Shown here in pieces: positions 23,528-35,116 of a DNA stretch of 64,000 nt. The position numbers and the translations under genes were made by a program. Positions within the stretch are counted from its first letter, which is position 1. Each line of letters starts with the position of its first letter. Source of the DNA: Lactifluus volemus (lineage: Eukaryota > Basidiomycota > Agaricomycetes > Russulales > Russulaceae); NCBI GenBank assembly GCA_022376515.1, contig WTXI01000001.1, positions 1,426,001-1,490,000 on the forward strand, written 5' to 3'. The notes under the pieces were generated by a model that worked only from the letters and a program-made list of their open reading frames with translations, made no database searches and was not told the DNA's origin.

Positions 23528-25371
23528 ATGCCTATTGAACCTATCATAAGCCTATATTTCAAGACGGAAATGGTATAGCCGTCAAGTTCTTCATACAGAA
23601 GGACCTGCCCACTGAGCTGCAGGCGGAGCTCTGTGAGACGATCACAGTGCGAAACACATATACCATTTCTTTAACGCCCATATGCTCATTCAACTCCTTC
23701 TACAGTCTCTCGGTGGACGTGTTGAGGCCAAGGTTCCACGACAGGGCTTTGTCCTGATTCAACCAAACACTAACGAGGCGGAACGCCTCAAGCTATGCTG
23801 GGACAGTCCAGATCGGCCAGATAGGCACTTTGTTCCCTACACTTACGTGGAGGCGTGTAAGATTTCTGGGATGTTGTTGAAACAGATCTTTGTGGAGAAT
23901 GGAGAAGCCATCAAGTTTCACATTGATTCAAGTATTGCTAATATAAACGCCCGTGCAGCTCTCAGTGCCAGGATCATGGTTAGTTGCTTTTGTTGTGCAT
24001 GTGACCGAACGCCTATTGACAATCTGGCTTTAGCATTCTGGAGGAGATCCTAGCGCGTCTGCTCAGACGGCGCGCGTAATTCTTGCGGATCCAAACACCG
24101 AGATCTTTCAGCATCTAGTGAAGAACTATCAGGGAGTTCCTGGAAAATATGTCGAGTCTTATCTATGGGTCAAGAAGTGTGTCGAAAAAGGCGTTGTGGT
24201 ATATACACCGCTCGTGTATAAAAATCCTGGTGGTAGACGACCGGGAGAAGAGTGCGTCATATACAAAATCTGCGTTTCGAAAACCAACGCGGACTGACTT
24301 GATTCTCAGGAGGACTCAGTTCACAGAAGAAGACGAGGAGCACCTCTGCAAGTGGATCGCTGCTAAGATTCCTTACAAGGAGACAGGTGGAAGGACCGGC
24401 AACAGGCTCTACCAGCAACTTTGTGATATGGTATGTCGTCGCTTCATCTAGTATCCTTGCCTCCTTTGTAAGGTAAATGCAGGCAAGCGACCCAGAATAT
24501 GCATGGGTCACACGCCACACATGGCAGTCATGGCGCGAGCGCTACAAAAAGAATTCACAGCGTTTGGATGCAATGATTCAGGCTATCGTCGAACAAAAGA
24601 AGCCATCCCTTGGCGAGAAAGGCCAGTATGGCTACGTGCGTAAGCCTGAAGAGAAACCAAAAAGGGGAAGAAAGCGCAAGGACGATGGTTCGAGTGCATG
24701 CCCATCCAATGACGATGATTTCCTTCAAGCCGGACCTTCGCATTCAATGGCCATGGCGATGCACATCTCCTTGAGTGCCCGAGACGAGCATCCTCACCCC
24801 GGGATACCAGTTCCCCCAGTGCCAGTTGGCATATATCAGCCAACCCATCCACACATACACGGCCTTCCACCTCATGTGAACCAAATGCAAACACCTGAGA
24901 CCGGCTCCATGGGTCTGGGTGTTCCTCAAGATAGCGTAGTCGTCGTGCGAAGAAGCCCCGCTGAAGAAGAGATGGAGGATGAAGAGGCCGAATGGGAGGT
25001 TAAGGTGGGCAACGACCCTCCTCCCTTATGGGGAAAGCGCAGGGCTGGCGAGGACCTAGATGGAAACGGGAAGAGGGTCAGGGTGAAGTGCGCGATACCC
25101 CATTTATTTTGACCAGATTAGTCACTAATCAACGTTTTCCAGCGAGGAAAATAATGGTCGACTGGCATCTGGTCTAACCCAGCCTGATGGCCCAATTCTT
25201 CACGTTGTGGATCAAAGTATCTTGGATATCGCCCGCGAGTTCCGCTTTACCGTTGAAGAGGTCCAGGAGTACTACGATCGTTGTGGTGCGATGGACCGGA
25301 CAAGAGGTCGTTTTAAGAAGATGCGTGACACCTTGTTAGCCCTAGCAGATGATTTGGATCATGTCGCCTAA
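23528..25371 (+). CDS. RAP1: Telomere-binding protein Rap1 (BRCT, Myb, C-terminal domain)
   Basis: Six exons (23528-23646, 23706-23978, 24034-24251, 24310-24430, 24483-25087, 25143-25371) give about 521 residues. An N-terminal BRCT-like domain (GIAVKFFIQKDL, SLGGRVEAKVPRQGFVLI, HFVPYTYVEACK) precedes the Myb-type domain: RTQFTEEDEEHLCKWIAAK, YKETGGRTGNRLYQQLCDM, then WVTRHTWQSWRERYKKNSQ. A disordered Pro/His segment with the basic patch KPKRGRKRK leads to a C-terminal helical domain (QSILDIAREFRFTVEEVQ, EYYDRCGAMDRTRGRFKKM) like the Rap1/TERF2IP C-terminus. The protein acts at telomeres in the shelterin-like complex. One base is missing near 23556 (TATTT-CAAGAC) at the very N-terminus, so the start is likely but not proven. 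Confidence 0.8.
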
Positions 25372-25582
25372 TTGCTGTGGTGGTCGGATTACATGCCTGC
25401 TTGTGTTCCTTTTCTTGTATTTACGCGCAGTCATGTAACGCCCGCCCGATCGTTTTTAGCACGTGTAACTACAGTAAATTAATTTACGAGATGAGCCTTT
25501 GTCGTGCTACTGTGGCATAGGTACTGTATCAGAGAGTCAGACCTCCAAACCAAGAGTACCATTTCTCAAGCCCGAAATTGCG

Positions 25583-27009
25583 TTATTCCATATCCGTGAG
25601 TAACTTATGGCCTGCACCTCGAGCAGGAGCTGGGGGCGAACTGAGCGGTTTTCGACGTCTGAAAGAATAAACTTAATCATGAGAAGCGAGATACCGGATT
25701 CGCGTACCTTTCTCCTGCAGCTGCAGACGGGAATGAGCTGAACATGTCCGGGTGCTTGGGTGCCGGGGTCTCACTACAACAAGAATAATGAGCACTTGGT
25801 GGTTGAATTGTGAGTTGCTTAGTAGAGTCTTACGAAAAGTATGGATGTTGCAGCGCCTCCTCTGCAGATATTCGCCTCTCGGGGTCGTATGTCAGAAGAG
25901 AAGAGAGCAGATCGATCCCTGCTACTGTCAAATATGGAAATTTTTGGCGGAACTGGTGAGGTTGGGGGGAGGGCAAGCTAATAGTTTTCGCCAATGGGAG
26001 ACTAGAGTATTCAGGCCACGAGTCGTTCGTTGGCGGACCCAAGAGCTTGAATATGCATGATAAAAGCTCAATCTCTGCTTTGGCCTGAAATAGTGGCTCC
26101 TTCAACAAAAGTTCTGCAAATATACACCCAACGGACCACATGTCAACGGCCGTTGAGTAGGTTTTTGCTCCTAGCAGGATTTCGGGAGCCCTATAGTTCG
26201 CCGCAGCATTAGAAAGGAGAAGCACTTTTGGCGAGCACACACACCGGTACCAAAGTGTGACAACTAGCTGCGTCATTCCCCCGAAACCGACAGGGTCTCC
26301 GTATCGTCTTGCAAGGCCAAAGTCTGCAACCTTGATCGTACCCCGATTATTCATAAGGAGGTTGCTTGTTTTCAAGTCACGGTGCAAAATCCAGTTGGAA
26401 TGACAATGGGAAACGGCTGATAGGAGTTGGAGCATGAGGGTTTTGATTTCGGATTGCAAGAATGGGGAAGGCATGAGGGCCAGAAGGGTCTTCAGATCGT
26501 GTTCGATAAAGTCCATCACAATGAACACTCTGCGTAGACCGGCTGAAGTCAACCTGATACGCGCGCTAATCTTACAGAGCGTACTGAGTGAGTGTTTCGC
26601 CAACGACTACCTCGCGTATGCGGACGACATTGTCATGTCGGCATACCATGAGGGCGTTTATTTCGCGAAGGGCAGTGATGGGGAAACCATACTTCTCCTC
26701 GTCAAGCTTTAGCTTCTTGAGGGCGACGATGTCGCCCGTTTGTTTATCTCTGGCACGAAAAACGACACCGTAAGAGCCTTCTTCTATTGAATTGAGCTTT
26801 TCGTAAGAGTAGACGGAGCGAGAAGAGGTCAGGGGAGGGTGTTCAGTCCTTTGTGGAACGAATACACTCGTTACGGGTCTCTTTCCTGAAAGAGAAACAT
26901 CCGAGTGATGCGAAACTTTTTGACGGCGTTTTAAGGGAGGTTGAGGTGCGACAACAAGTTCACTGTCTTCCTGGTTGTCCCATTTTGACCTCTTCAAAGC
27001 AGAGGCCAT
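25583..27009 (-). CDS. CDK11: Cyclin-dependent kinase of the CDK11 (PITSLRE/PITALRE) type
   Basis: Five exons (27009-26585, 26529-26245, 26190-25834, 25773-25708, 25658-25583) give 402 residues. Features in order: glycine loop [15 protein letters not shown], the VALKKL lysine, cyclin-binding helix [12 protein letters not shown], hinge [10 protein letters not shown], catalytic loop [25 protein letters not shown], and the activation segment [17 protein letters not shown] with the spliced CG|G arginine. The C-terminus [17 protein letters not shown] matches the CDK11 tail. Catalytic residues are intact. CDK11 kinases act in transcription and pre-mRNA processing and, in yeasts, with the Mediator. 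Divergent from MMM1 with 84 bp between start codons. A 54-nt in-frame intron inside the activation segment would add about 18 residues if retained. Confidence 0.92.
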
Positions 27010-27093
27010 CGCAAAGCATACGGAGTTGGACGGACCGTCAACTCCGGCAAACCTCTTACGCGTTAACGCGAGCTTGAGGAGGGATCTCGTTAC
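27010..27093. promoter_or_regulatory. 84-bp gap between divergent start codons (CDK11 / MMM1)
   Basis: The two start codons are separated by 84 bp without any coding frame of its own. A compact bidirectional promoter, or promoters overlapping the neighbouring first exon, follows from the layout. Confidence 0.4.
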
Positions 27094-28164
27094 ATGTTTT
27101 CCTTCCAGCCTACCTTCACTCAAGGTTTCATCTTGGGGCAGTTCTCAATCCTTGCCCTTCTTGCTGTCGTCCTCAAATACTTATTTTTTGACACCGAACA
27201 TTCAAAAGAAGTACCCGTCTATGCGGAACGCGGCGATCCTCCCGTATGGCAGCCTACTCTTCCTGCCGTGCTTGAGGGCGAGAATCCTCTACGGGTCGAG
27301 TTAGAGTCGACAGAGTGGCTCAACACTATCCTTCACCAGGAAAGTTATGGCCGCACTTCCGTACTTCTCTGTTAACATTTGCATGTAGGTCGCAGATGTC
27401 TATCGCTCCAAGTTGAGGGATGATCTACAAGGCATTGAAGGGGATGAAATTCTGCGTGTGCGTGTTGAGAACTATGTCAATCACATGAGGCCTTCTGGAG
27501 TCTTGGTCAGTTCTTTCTTGAAATCATCACGCCGGAGACGCCAGACGCCAAACATCTCGTAACAAGGACCGGATACAGGTTCACTCCGTGTACCTTGGTG
27601 TTTCTGCTCCTCAAGTTTCCAAAGCACGTTCCAAACCTGTTACGGGCACAGGCTCGCTCGAGCGTGTAAGTTCTCCCTTTTCGGTTCATTGTCGTCTGAC
27701 GGCTCACTTCGCGGTTAGAGTGAGTTTGATCTTACTTACAAGGATAATGTCTCCATTTCATTGTCAACCGCATACCTTTTCAACTATCCAACGATTGGTT
27801 TTGCTCGCTTACCAGTCTCTGTCACCATCTCGTTGTCAGTGTTCTCTTCTCATGTAGGTCCATTTAGCATCCTATTATCTTCTTACTAAGCTCTGTAGGT
27901 GCTCATCACCCCCCCTACACCCACCTCTCCTGCACCTGTGCTTACCTTTATGATGCTTCCGGATTTCACGCTTGACCTCAAGTCAACATCCCTGCTGGGC
28001 AGCCGTGCAAAATTGGCGGATGTTCCAAGCTGCATGAACTGATTGATAATCTAATCAGACGTGCTATCATCCGTCGCGGAACTTTGAAAATTGCACTTCC
28101 AGGTCTTTCCAATGTAGAGGACGTAGCCCAAGCCCAATTCGAGAGCCTCTTCAAGCAGCACTAG
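27094..28164 (+). CDS. MMM1: ERMES subunit Mmm1 (SMP domain, ER membrane)
   Basis: Five exons: 27094 to about 27339 or 27343, to 27505, 27567-27665, 27719-27853, 27899-28164. The N-terminal TM segment (FILGQFSILALLAVVLKYLFF) matches Mmm1. The lipid-binding SMP domain follows: STEWLNTILHQ, VYRSKLRDDLQGIEGDEIL, VHSVYLGVSAPQVSKAR, STAYLFNYPTIGFARLPVSV, VLITPPTPTSPAPVLTFMML, PDFTLDLKSTSLLGSRAKL. Mmm1 anchors the ER-mitochondria encounter structure and transfers phospholipids. One base is missing near 28026 (GATGTTCC-AAGCTG, V-P-K). The first intron lacks a clear GT donor: either GTTATG at 27344 is used, changing VADVYRSK to ENVYRSK, or a T of GTAAAG was lost. Confidence 0.88.
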
Positions 28165-28438
28165 CAAGCAGCACTAGAAAGTAGATTATGATGTTACATA
28201 ATTGATGTACTAACCATAGATAAGTGGTTCACCGATATTCCGAGTTCTCCGGTCTCCTTTTCGCATCCTCCTTTCGCGAACAATGACATCACACCGTTCT
28301 TCATTGGCCACGCCCGACTCGGATCTCAGGTTCAAAATCAGTCCGTCAGCCTGAGGATGTTTGCGCGCACGAGCGGTTTGCTGATTAGAGGGGTATTATT
28401 TTTCGCCCCCTTTTCCAAGTCTCACCGCTACTGTCTTG
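28165..28438. other. Intergenic, nothing recognised
   Basis: This 274-bp stretch between MMM1 and the glutamine-synthetase-like gene presumably holds the MMM1 3' end and the next promoter; no gene or distinct site was recognised. Confidence 0.35.
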
Positions 28439-30114
28439 ATGGGTCGCAAATCAACATCAAAAGTTTCACTACGACATTCTCTAGCTTTTGTCAAGCCCGC
28501 AACCCTTGGACAAGACGATGTCCTTGAAAAGCTAGAAGGGAAAGGAATTCGTTACATCCGTCTCCAATGGGTTGACTACACAAACATCACCCGCTACCGT
28601 GTTATACCCGTTGCCATCTTTTGCAAGCTTCTGTCTGCCCCTCGCCCCGGGATAGCGCTTTCGAAGGCCGTCCTTGGGATTATCGGATCGTCATTGGCGC
28701 CTGGATTTTCAGGTACCGGTGAATACTTGTATACTCCTGACCTGAGTTCTACACGCCTATGCGGCTACGCTCCTGGGCATGCGAGCTTGATGGGTTGGTT
28801 CGAAGAACGTTGCCCATCCTAGAAAATGTAGGGAATGCTTTGACTCAGAAAGTGCCTCTCTGCCCTCGATGGCTTCTCCAGGGCATCATAAAGTGAGTGA
28901 GCGTGAACTATCACTGGCACGCCAATATTTACACAAGGAACCTTAGCAAGGGTAAAGTATTGGGCGTGGAATTTCTCGTTGGATTTGAGACGGAATTTAT
29001 CCTCCTCAAATCCACACACCCTATCGAGGCCGTGAACGACGCCCCTTGGTCTGCATCGCGTGCAATGCTATCGGGTTCTGTTCATGCAAAGTGTCTCGAG
29101 GAAATTGCCGATGCTCTCCAGAATAGCGGAATCGAACTCTTGATGTATCACGCCGAGTCGGCCCCTGGACAGGTGTGATCTTTCACTATTTATTGGTTGG
29201 CATGCGATTAACAAACATTCGGGTCGGTAGTACGAAGTTGTCACGGGACCACTACCACCTCTGGAAGCTGTCGATGCTGTTTTATTCACTCGCGAGACGA
29301 TTGTCAATATAGCAGCAAAGTATGGGCTACATGCTACGTTTTATCCCCGTGTCAATGCAGACAACTGTAAGTTTTCCACTTTCCACTCAGATCAAATCGC
29401 CGAGTCGTGTCGACTACAGGCGGCACAGCAGCGCATGTTCACATATCTTTGCATCCCACATCTCAGCGGCCCACAAACCCGCCTCCTTCAAACCCAAATA
29501 CCAATCGTGAAACAACAATGACGCCCCTAGAACGATCGTTCCTACAGGCTATTCTCGAGAACCTTCCTTCCACTGCTGTATTCACGTTGCCTACGGTAGC
29601 GTCGTATGATCGCGTCCAGGATGGCATTCGGTCGTGTGGCACCTACGCTTGTTGGGGGGAAGACAACAAAGAAGTGGCCGTACGCCTCACAGGCCCGCCA
29701 GGCTCCCACCATTTCGAAGTGCGTACCATCGATGGGACTGCAAACCCTTATATAGCGTTGGCCTCCATACTCGGACTGGGTCTCGTTGGTGTAGAAAATG
29801 GCTTGGAGCTGAAAATCCGAGCAATAGACAGCGCCGCGGTATGGTTAAACGCGGAAGAGCGTGAAAAAAGAGGTATCGTAGCGTCCCTCCCGCGCACGCT
29901 TAGCCAAGCTAGGGATGTTGTGCGGCAGGATGCTACGACCATCGCCAACGTTCTTGGACAGGAATTTGTGCAGAAGTATCTGAGCACAAATGAGGTACGA
30001 TTTGTATATGACGAATGAGGGTCAACTGAAGCTGATTCCGGATAGGCTATGGAGAAATTATTGAAGGGTAGTACCGCCGAGGAAGACAAATTACGGAGTG
30101 TTCTCAACTATTGA
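28439..30114 (+). CDS. Glutamine synthetase-like (FluG C-terminal / GlnA type) protein
   Basis: Exons: 28439-28892, 28938-29172, 29231-29366, 29420-29994, 30046-30114. The order of motifs is that of type I-like glutamine synthetases: IRYIRLQWVDYTNITRYRVI (beta-grasp), YAPGHASLMGWFEER, GFETEFILL (metal Glu), MYHAESAPGQYEVV (metal Glu-Ser-Ala-Gly/Pro-Gln-x-E loop), TFYPRVNADNCGTAAHVHISL (catalytic His), then CGTYACWGEDNKEVAVRLTG and HHFEVRTIDGTANPYIAL. Metal and substrate ligands look retained, so gamma-glutamyl-amine ligase activity is plausible; substrate unknown. It lacks the FluG N-terminal amidohydrolase domain. One base is missing near 28810 (CGT-TGCCC). The last exon adds AMEKLLKGSTAEEDKLRSVL. 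Confidence 0.82.
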
Positions 30115-30484
30115 GTTATGATAGGCAGGACTTTGTGAATAATGTCGGCACCACCTTTCCGCAGACGTTTCTCATCTCGTGCAGTAACAATTGTAGACAT
30201 GACCAGCTTCTCTAAATATGTCCTATAGCTATCGTCATGAAGCGATCTCCCTTTCTCATCATGTCATCAACATCAAGGGTTGAATTTCGTTTTCGGAGCT
30301 ACATGATCTTTAAGATTCGCCTGAGGTTCCGAGTCATGCTGGCAAGCCAAGAATGAATTCAGCACTACAAGTTTCCATGCTACTTTTCCACGTACTATCG
30401 CAGTTAAGTCTGAAGGCGCGCGGAAAAACGGCCCGAGTTATCTAGGTTTAGATTACACTGGCGCGGCAGCCTTTTGTCTTTCCC
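30115..30484. other. Intergenic, nothing recognised
   Basis: A 370-bp stretch between two co-directional genes; it presumably holds the 3' end of the synthetase-like gene and the RPB8 promoter. No coding frame or RNA gene was recognised. Confidence 0.4.
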
Positions 30485-31068
30485 ATGGCTTCATTGACAT
30501 CCAGCATCGTTTTCGATGACATTTTTTCTATCCAGAAAATTAACCCTGAGGGTATAAAGTTGACAGAGGTACGTTGTAAAATACGAGCATCCACTCTTGT
30601 AACTTCTCAGGTCCTGCCAGTTTCCCGACTCCATGCCAAGTCCAAAAATTATGGCATGGAGCTGACATTAGACTATAACTCTGAAATATTTCCCCTAAAC
30701 GTTGGCCAGGACGTGGCTCTAGCCTTGGCAAGCTCGTTGACCCGCGGACCCGCGGCCTCGCAAGACGCAACCGACGAAGAAGATAGGGACCGTGACGTCT
30801 GGAGACCTGACAGTAAGGGTCGGCGAGGGCTGGAAGATGACTATGGCTATGTGATGCACGGAAGGGTGTATCGCTTCGACCCTGGAACTGGGGAGGTCGT
30901 GTACGTCCCTTTGGTTCTCATCTGCCTCACCCTTATAGACGCACCATACATTCTTTCAGGACTGCATACGCATCATTCGGTGGGCTTCTCATGTCTTTGA
31001 CAGGGTCCTTCCGTCACATGACGAACATCGTGCTCGGCGACCCTGTGTTTCTGTTAATGCGAAAATAG
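30485..31068 (+). CDS. RPB8: RNA polymerase I/II/III shared subunit RPB8 (RPABC3)
   Basis: Three exons (30485-30568, 30611-30900, 30960-31068) give 160 residues, slightly longer than the usual about 146. Landmarks: VFDDIFSIQKINPEGIKL, VSRLHAKSKNYGMELTLDYN (the OB-fold signature), then DDYGYVMHGRVYRFDPG, and after the last intron TAYASFGGLLMSLTGSFRHM and the invariant C-terminus PVFLLMRK. The extra length comes from an Asp/Arg-rich loop (DATDEEDRDRDVWRPDSKGRR) at the site of the variable loop in the family. The first intron is only 42 nt and open in frame, so it is easily missed. Confidence 0.93.
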
Positions 31069-31355
31069 TCTCGTCTGGGATCAGAGACACGCCTGACGTA
31101 AAATCAGCGCATCTCTTCGTTACGCGTATTATTTTTTGGGCGCGCTTCAGGGGAAATAACTAGGCCCAGGCCATGCATTCGTGAAAATACTCGAGGACGG
31201 ACGCATTTGGGGTCACTTGCGTAGAATATGTACCACTGCAGCAGATGTCCACCTTTTCATATTTAATGCATTATCATCTAGTCGTATCTCACGGTATATA
31301 CACATTCGCCATACAAATGCGCTTGTTTAAAAGGAAACTAGTCATACACGAGCTG

Positions 31356-32642
31356 TTACACCTCTTCCTCTGGGTCTCCAATCCCGCTCGGAAGAATCGC
31401 AAATGTCGTTTCTGATTCCGGTAGGCAAGGTGAGTCGTAAATTCTGCAAATTCGTGTATTCGCGCGGCCCTTCTTGAGTTGCAGACTGAAAATATTCCAT
31501 TAGCACCACCCTCAAACTCTGGAGAAGGACGAATACACACCGCGTGGTAGAAGCATGTGCCAAAATATTTCCACCGATCGGCTTTTTCTCGTTGGATGCA
31601 TACGGTCCCGCGGTAGCATCCGGACTCGACATCACCTGGTTGGAGAATACCACTGCAATACCAAACTGAAGCAAAACGTGAGGGAATGCCAACAAAAGTT
31701 GCACATGCCTTACAAACCTCATCCGCTAATCTTTGTAGGGTTCGAAGGAATTTGGAAAGGTGGGCCTGTCTAGCCGCAAGTTCTCCGCGGCCCACATAGT
31801 CGCTGCGGTACAGTGCTGTCGCCGAGTCTACAATCAACAAGCAAAATCTTGACTACCAGCGTTAGTTTGAGAACCTTCGGGAGTAATCAATGCAAACCTA
31901 GACTCGGACATCAGAGCACTGGCAGCTGTAAGGAGCTGGCACTGATGGTCTGCGTTGTATGCTCTTGCATATGCAACGTTGTCAAGGACTTCTTCGCCGT
32001 TCAGGCCGTAGCGTTCTGCAACAGCGAGAAGGCGGACAGGGCGAAAGGTACCTTCGGTGTCAATATATAGGCATTTCCCTTCCCCTCCGCCCATGTCGAC
32101 CGGTAACTGACAGGTAACGGCCAAAGTGTGGCATAATTGAGATTTCCCTGTCCTAAATTCCCCAAAAAGTTCTGTGATCGAGCCTGTCTCCATGCCACCT
32201 GTGTGCTCGAAGGTCAGAAGGAATTTTCTTGGCCTTGAAATCACCCGCGCACCTCCAAGGAGGGTATCAAGATTCTTAGAGCCTGTGGTGATATGGACGA
32301 GCTCAGATCTCCGTGCATGCACCTCGGTCGCACTTTGAAATCCCAAGGGGACGATCTTCTGTGCTGGACGTGTGTAAGCCATGGCAAGGGTGTAGCATAG
32401 ATTGGCACCAACCTTCGGCAAGATTTTCTCTGCCTTCTGCTCGGATATCCTTTGATACTTATGAGGTTCTTTTTTGAAGTGTATGCGACAGCCTCGACGG
32501 TGTGAAAGCCAGCATCTGTGAGCTTTTTGATGTCTTGTTGATGTATGCCAGACTCCTGAAGTTTCTCAACAAGCAACGGGCCAGAAACTTGATACTCCTC
32601 TTCTTCTTGAGGTGTTTGGGAGTCTTGCGAAGGATGTGACAT
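31356..32642 (-). CDS. RAD51: DNA recombinase Rad51
   Basis: About seven exons. The N-terminal helix-hairpin domain ([39 protein letters not shown]) and the RecA core ([40 protein letters not shown] with Walker [29 protein letters not shown], Walker [50 protein letters not shown]) are complete. It forms the strand-exchange filament in homologous recombination. Two single bases are missing, near 32446 ([12 protein letters not shown]) and near 32417 ([14 protein letters not shown], at an exon end). The start MSHPSQDSQ was chosen over an upstream TTG. Its start lies 68 bp from the uL4m stop on the same strand. Confidence 0.93.
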
Positions 32643-32710
32643 GGAAGACAAAACAGACAGAGATGACTCGGCGAGTTGCAGACCACGGCAGTCACGTGAT
32701 CGCGTTAGTA

Positions 32711-33693
32711 CTAATTATGTAGTGTCCGCGCGCTGCTAAGGACTACTTTTCTTTTGCTGAGCTGGTGCTCAAGCCATTGCACAGCCTCTACATCCAAAAC
32801 CACATGCGGCCATTTCACTAAATCATATACCCCCACCTGCTGTACCGTCGTGGTGCCTAACTTGCGCAAGTTTCCAGTCGATCGCATCAACCCGGAAGGC
32901 ACAACATCCTTCCCTGTGACGAATAACGTCTTCTGGTCCCAAGACAGTTCGGCTAACCTCCGGACCATATCCTTAGTCTTTGTACCAGGCCAATCAAGGG
33001 TCTCGACGATTCTTAGGCTGTGTTCCTTGACTCGGGCACTGAGTGCGACACGCATGCCCATTTGGATGACTTTGCGTGGCAACTTGGTAGCAAAATCTCT
33101 AGGCTTGGGGCCGAAAGCAACGCCACCGCCACGTAACATGGGGCTTTGTCCATCACCAAGACGCGCCATTCCCTGACCTTTCTGAGGGCGGACCTTCCGT
33201 CCCGATCCACGGACTTCTCCACGTGTTTTAGTATTTGCAGAGCCTTGTCGGAGGGAATCCAGATGATGCACCACACAGAGATGAAGAATGTCGCGCCGAA
33301 TTGGGTGAGAAAATACAGTGGGATCAAGCTCTGCTACTTGTTCGGAGGATTGGCAGCGTGCTTCGAGCGTATCAGAGACGAAAGAGGAATATAGACTGGT
33401 TGTTGCAAGGGCGAGGCTGAAGAGGCGTAAGTCTCAAGATGTACACATAGTTCGCCAGTAGGGTGGATTACCTTGAACAGAACTTAGTGGTTCGCCAAGT
33501 GTCTGCAGGGATGGGACCGTGACGCTGGTGCTCACGACATGGCCACGAGTGTCATTTGCTGGACTAGCTGTCACGTAGGTTCGAAAGACTTGGGTTCGTA
33601 ACTGGGAATAAAAAAATAAGACGTCAGAAAAAGAATTAGACGGGTCGTCCTTACAGTGCTTAATCTAATGGCGCCGAATCCCACTGAGGGCAT
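32711..33693 (-). CDS. MRPL4: Mitochondrial ribosomal protein uL4m (Yml6 type)
   Basis: The main exon carries ELDPTVFSHPIRRDILHLCV, then VHHLDSLRQGSANTKTRGEV, RGSGRKVRPQKGQGMARLGD and GQSPMLRGGGVAFGPKPRDF, the core uL4 signature, which includes the rRNA-binding basic loop. Upstream exons encode MPSVGFGAIRLST (start of a mitochondrial presequence) and LRTQVFRTYVTASPAND. The segment QQPVYIPLSSL reads in a different frame from ELDPTVF, so one base is missing between about 33340 and 33400. The product is a structural protein of the large mitoribosomal subunit. Its start faces RPS16 with 310 bp between start codons. Confidence 0.88.
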
Positions 33694-34003
33694 GCTAGGT
33701 GGGTCAGAAACACGGGAAGCGTATATTATATAATCGAGAGGAACTTGTCAAGCCCCGCTTGTTCGTCCATCTGACCATCAACAACGCCGTCAACGGCCTC
33801 AAGAGAGGTAAGTCTCGTTCAAATTATTGCTCAACTCGTTCTTCGTAGCTATCTCCATGCCCAATCATAACTCTTATGTTGGAATGTTCATGCGAGTGGT
33901 GGATTCCATCGACATGTTTCGGATGACCTTAGCTCAGGATTGCGTTGATTGATCCTCTTTGTTTATTTTAGAATAAAATTGGCAGGCCCGCTTGATATTC
34001 ATA
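33694..34003. promoter_or_regulatory. Bidirectional promoter uL4m / RPS16 with a probable RPS16 leader intron
   Basis: The region separates a mitochondrial and a cytosolic ribosomal protein gene transcribed in opposite directions. A good donor (GAGAG|GTAAGT, 33808) and acceptor (TATTTTAG, ending 33971) define a possible 164-nt intron in the RPS16 5' leader, about three times longer than coding introns here. TATATTATATAA lies near 33720. The intron is inferred from splice signals only. Confidence 0.45.
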
Positions 34004-34546
34004 ATGGCATCTTCTATCAAGGCCGTGCAGACTTTTGGAAAAAAGAAGGTGCGTTATAACGGAATGCCTAACCCGTGCAAGTTGTGTACGCTCCCTGCCC
34101 CCAGACCGCGACCGCGGTCGCTCATGCTCGCGAAGGCAAAGGCTTGATCCGTATTAATGGTTCACCCATCAACCTCGTTCGACCCGAGATTTTGCGGTTC
34201 AAGGTTTACGAGCCTGTCCTCGTCGTTGGCGAAGATTCCTTCTCCAACATCGACGTCCGTGTGCGTGTCAAGGGTGGTGGACATACTTCTCAAATATATG
34301 CGATTCGTCAAGCTATTGCCAAAGCTGTTGTTGCATACTATGCAAAATACCTCGATGCATTTAGCGCGATCGAGTTGAAGAAGAAGCTTGTGGCATACGA
34401 TAGGACGCTCCTCATTGCAGACCCTCGGCGGATGGAGCCGAAGAAATTTGGTGGTGCTGGTGCCCGTGCGCGCAGGCAAAAGAGGTGGGTTCAACCGATT
34501 TTCCCCAGATCTATGGTAACAAATCTATCTTCTCAGTTACCGGTAA
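34004..34546 (+). CDS. RPS16: 40S ribosomal protein uS9
   Basis: Three exons (34004-34048, 34105-34484, 34537-34546) give 144 residues, the family length. The sequence opens [20 protein letters not shown] and continues [40 protein letters not shown] and [20 protein letters not shown]. The last exon is 10 nt and supplies the invariant C-terminus SYR after RARRQK. This C-terminal arginine contacts the P-site tRNA anticodon loop in known ribosome structures. No frame break was found. Confidence 0.95.
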
Positions 34547-35116
34547 AAGGCTTGGTATGTTGCTGTACGCTTGCCTCGCCGAATGTCGCACTTTTTTTTT
34601 ACCGCTCTATTTCAATGTCATGCCTTTATGCAATGAACCATGTCATCGGTACATCCCGCATGTACCTTGCGGTCTTTTTGAGAACCATATCCTTTATAAG
34701 GATTTGGTTGACTGAATGTTCCAAGTGCCAACGGGTGGGTCAGCTGAATCAACAACGCACCGCCTAGAGAAGCAACATGCACCAGCTGTTACATTCATTG
34801 CGAGCGGTGATGAGGACCTACATAGCAGGCTGAACACGAACGGTGTAAGATGCGTAGAGTGCCTCCGTTTCTGCTGTTCTATGGGCGCAGTGGCCATCCA
34901 TAGGTTCCTTTTCTTCACTCAATTACAACAGCAGAGGTGGCAAATGAAGGACTTCATCCCTCGATAGTAAGTCAAGGAACTTATCGCGGTGTTATATTCC
35001 ATATTCCATAGAAAACATAACGGACATTGGAGGGTAGGAACTACTAGTATAGGCGTGAAATACAAGATGCGAGTAATGAAAAACGCAACAAAGGAAACTC
35101 GTTGGTTGCGTGGTGT
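34547..35116. other. Intergenic, nothing recognised
   Basis: The 570 bp between convergently transcribed RPS16 and the kinase-like gene contain the expected 3' ends but no frame with family similarity, no repeat and no RNA gene that I could recognise. Confidence 0.4.

Noticed and set aside
28439..30114. Canonical cytosolic glutamine synthetase (GLN1)
   Set aside because: Sequence order and motifs match the FluG/GlnA-like type, not the eukaryotic GSII enzyme.
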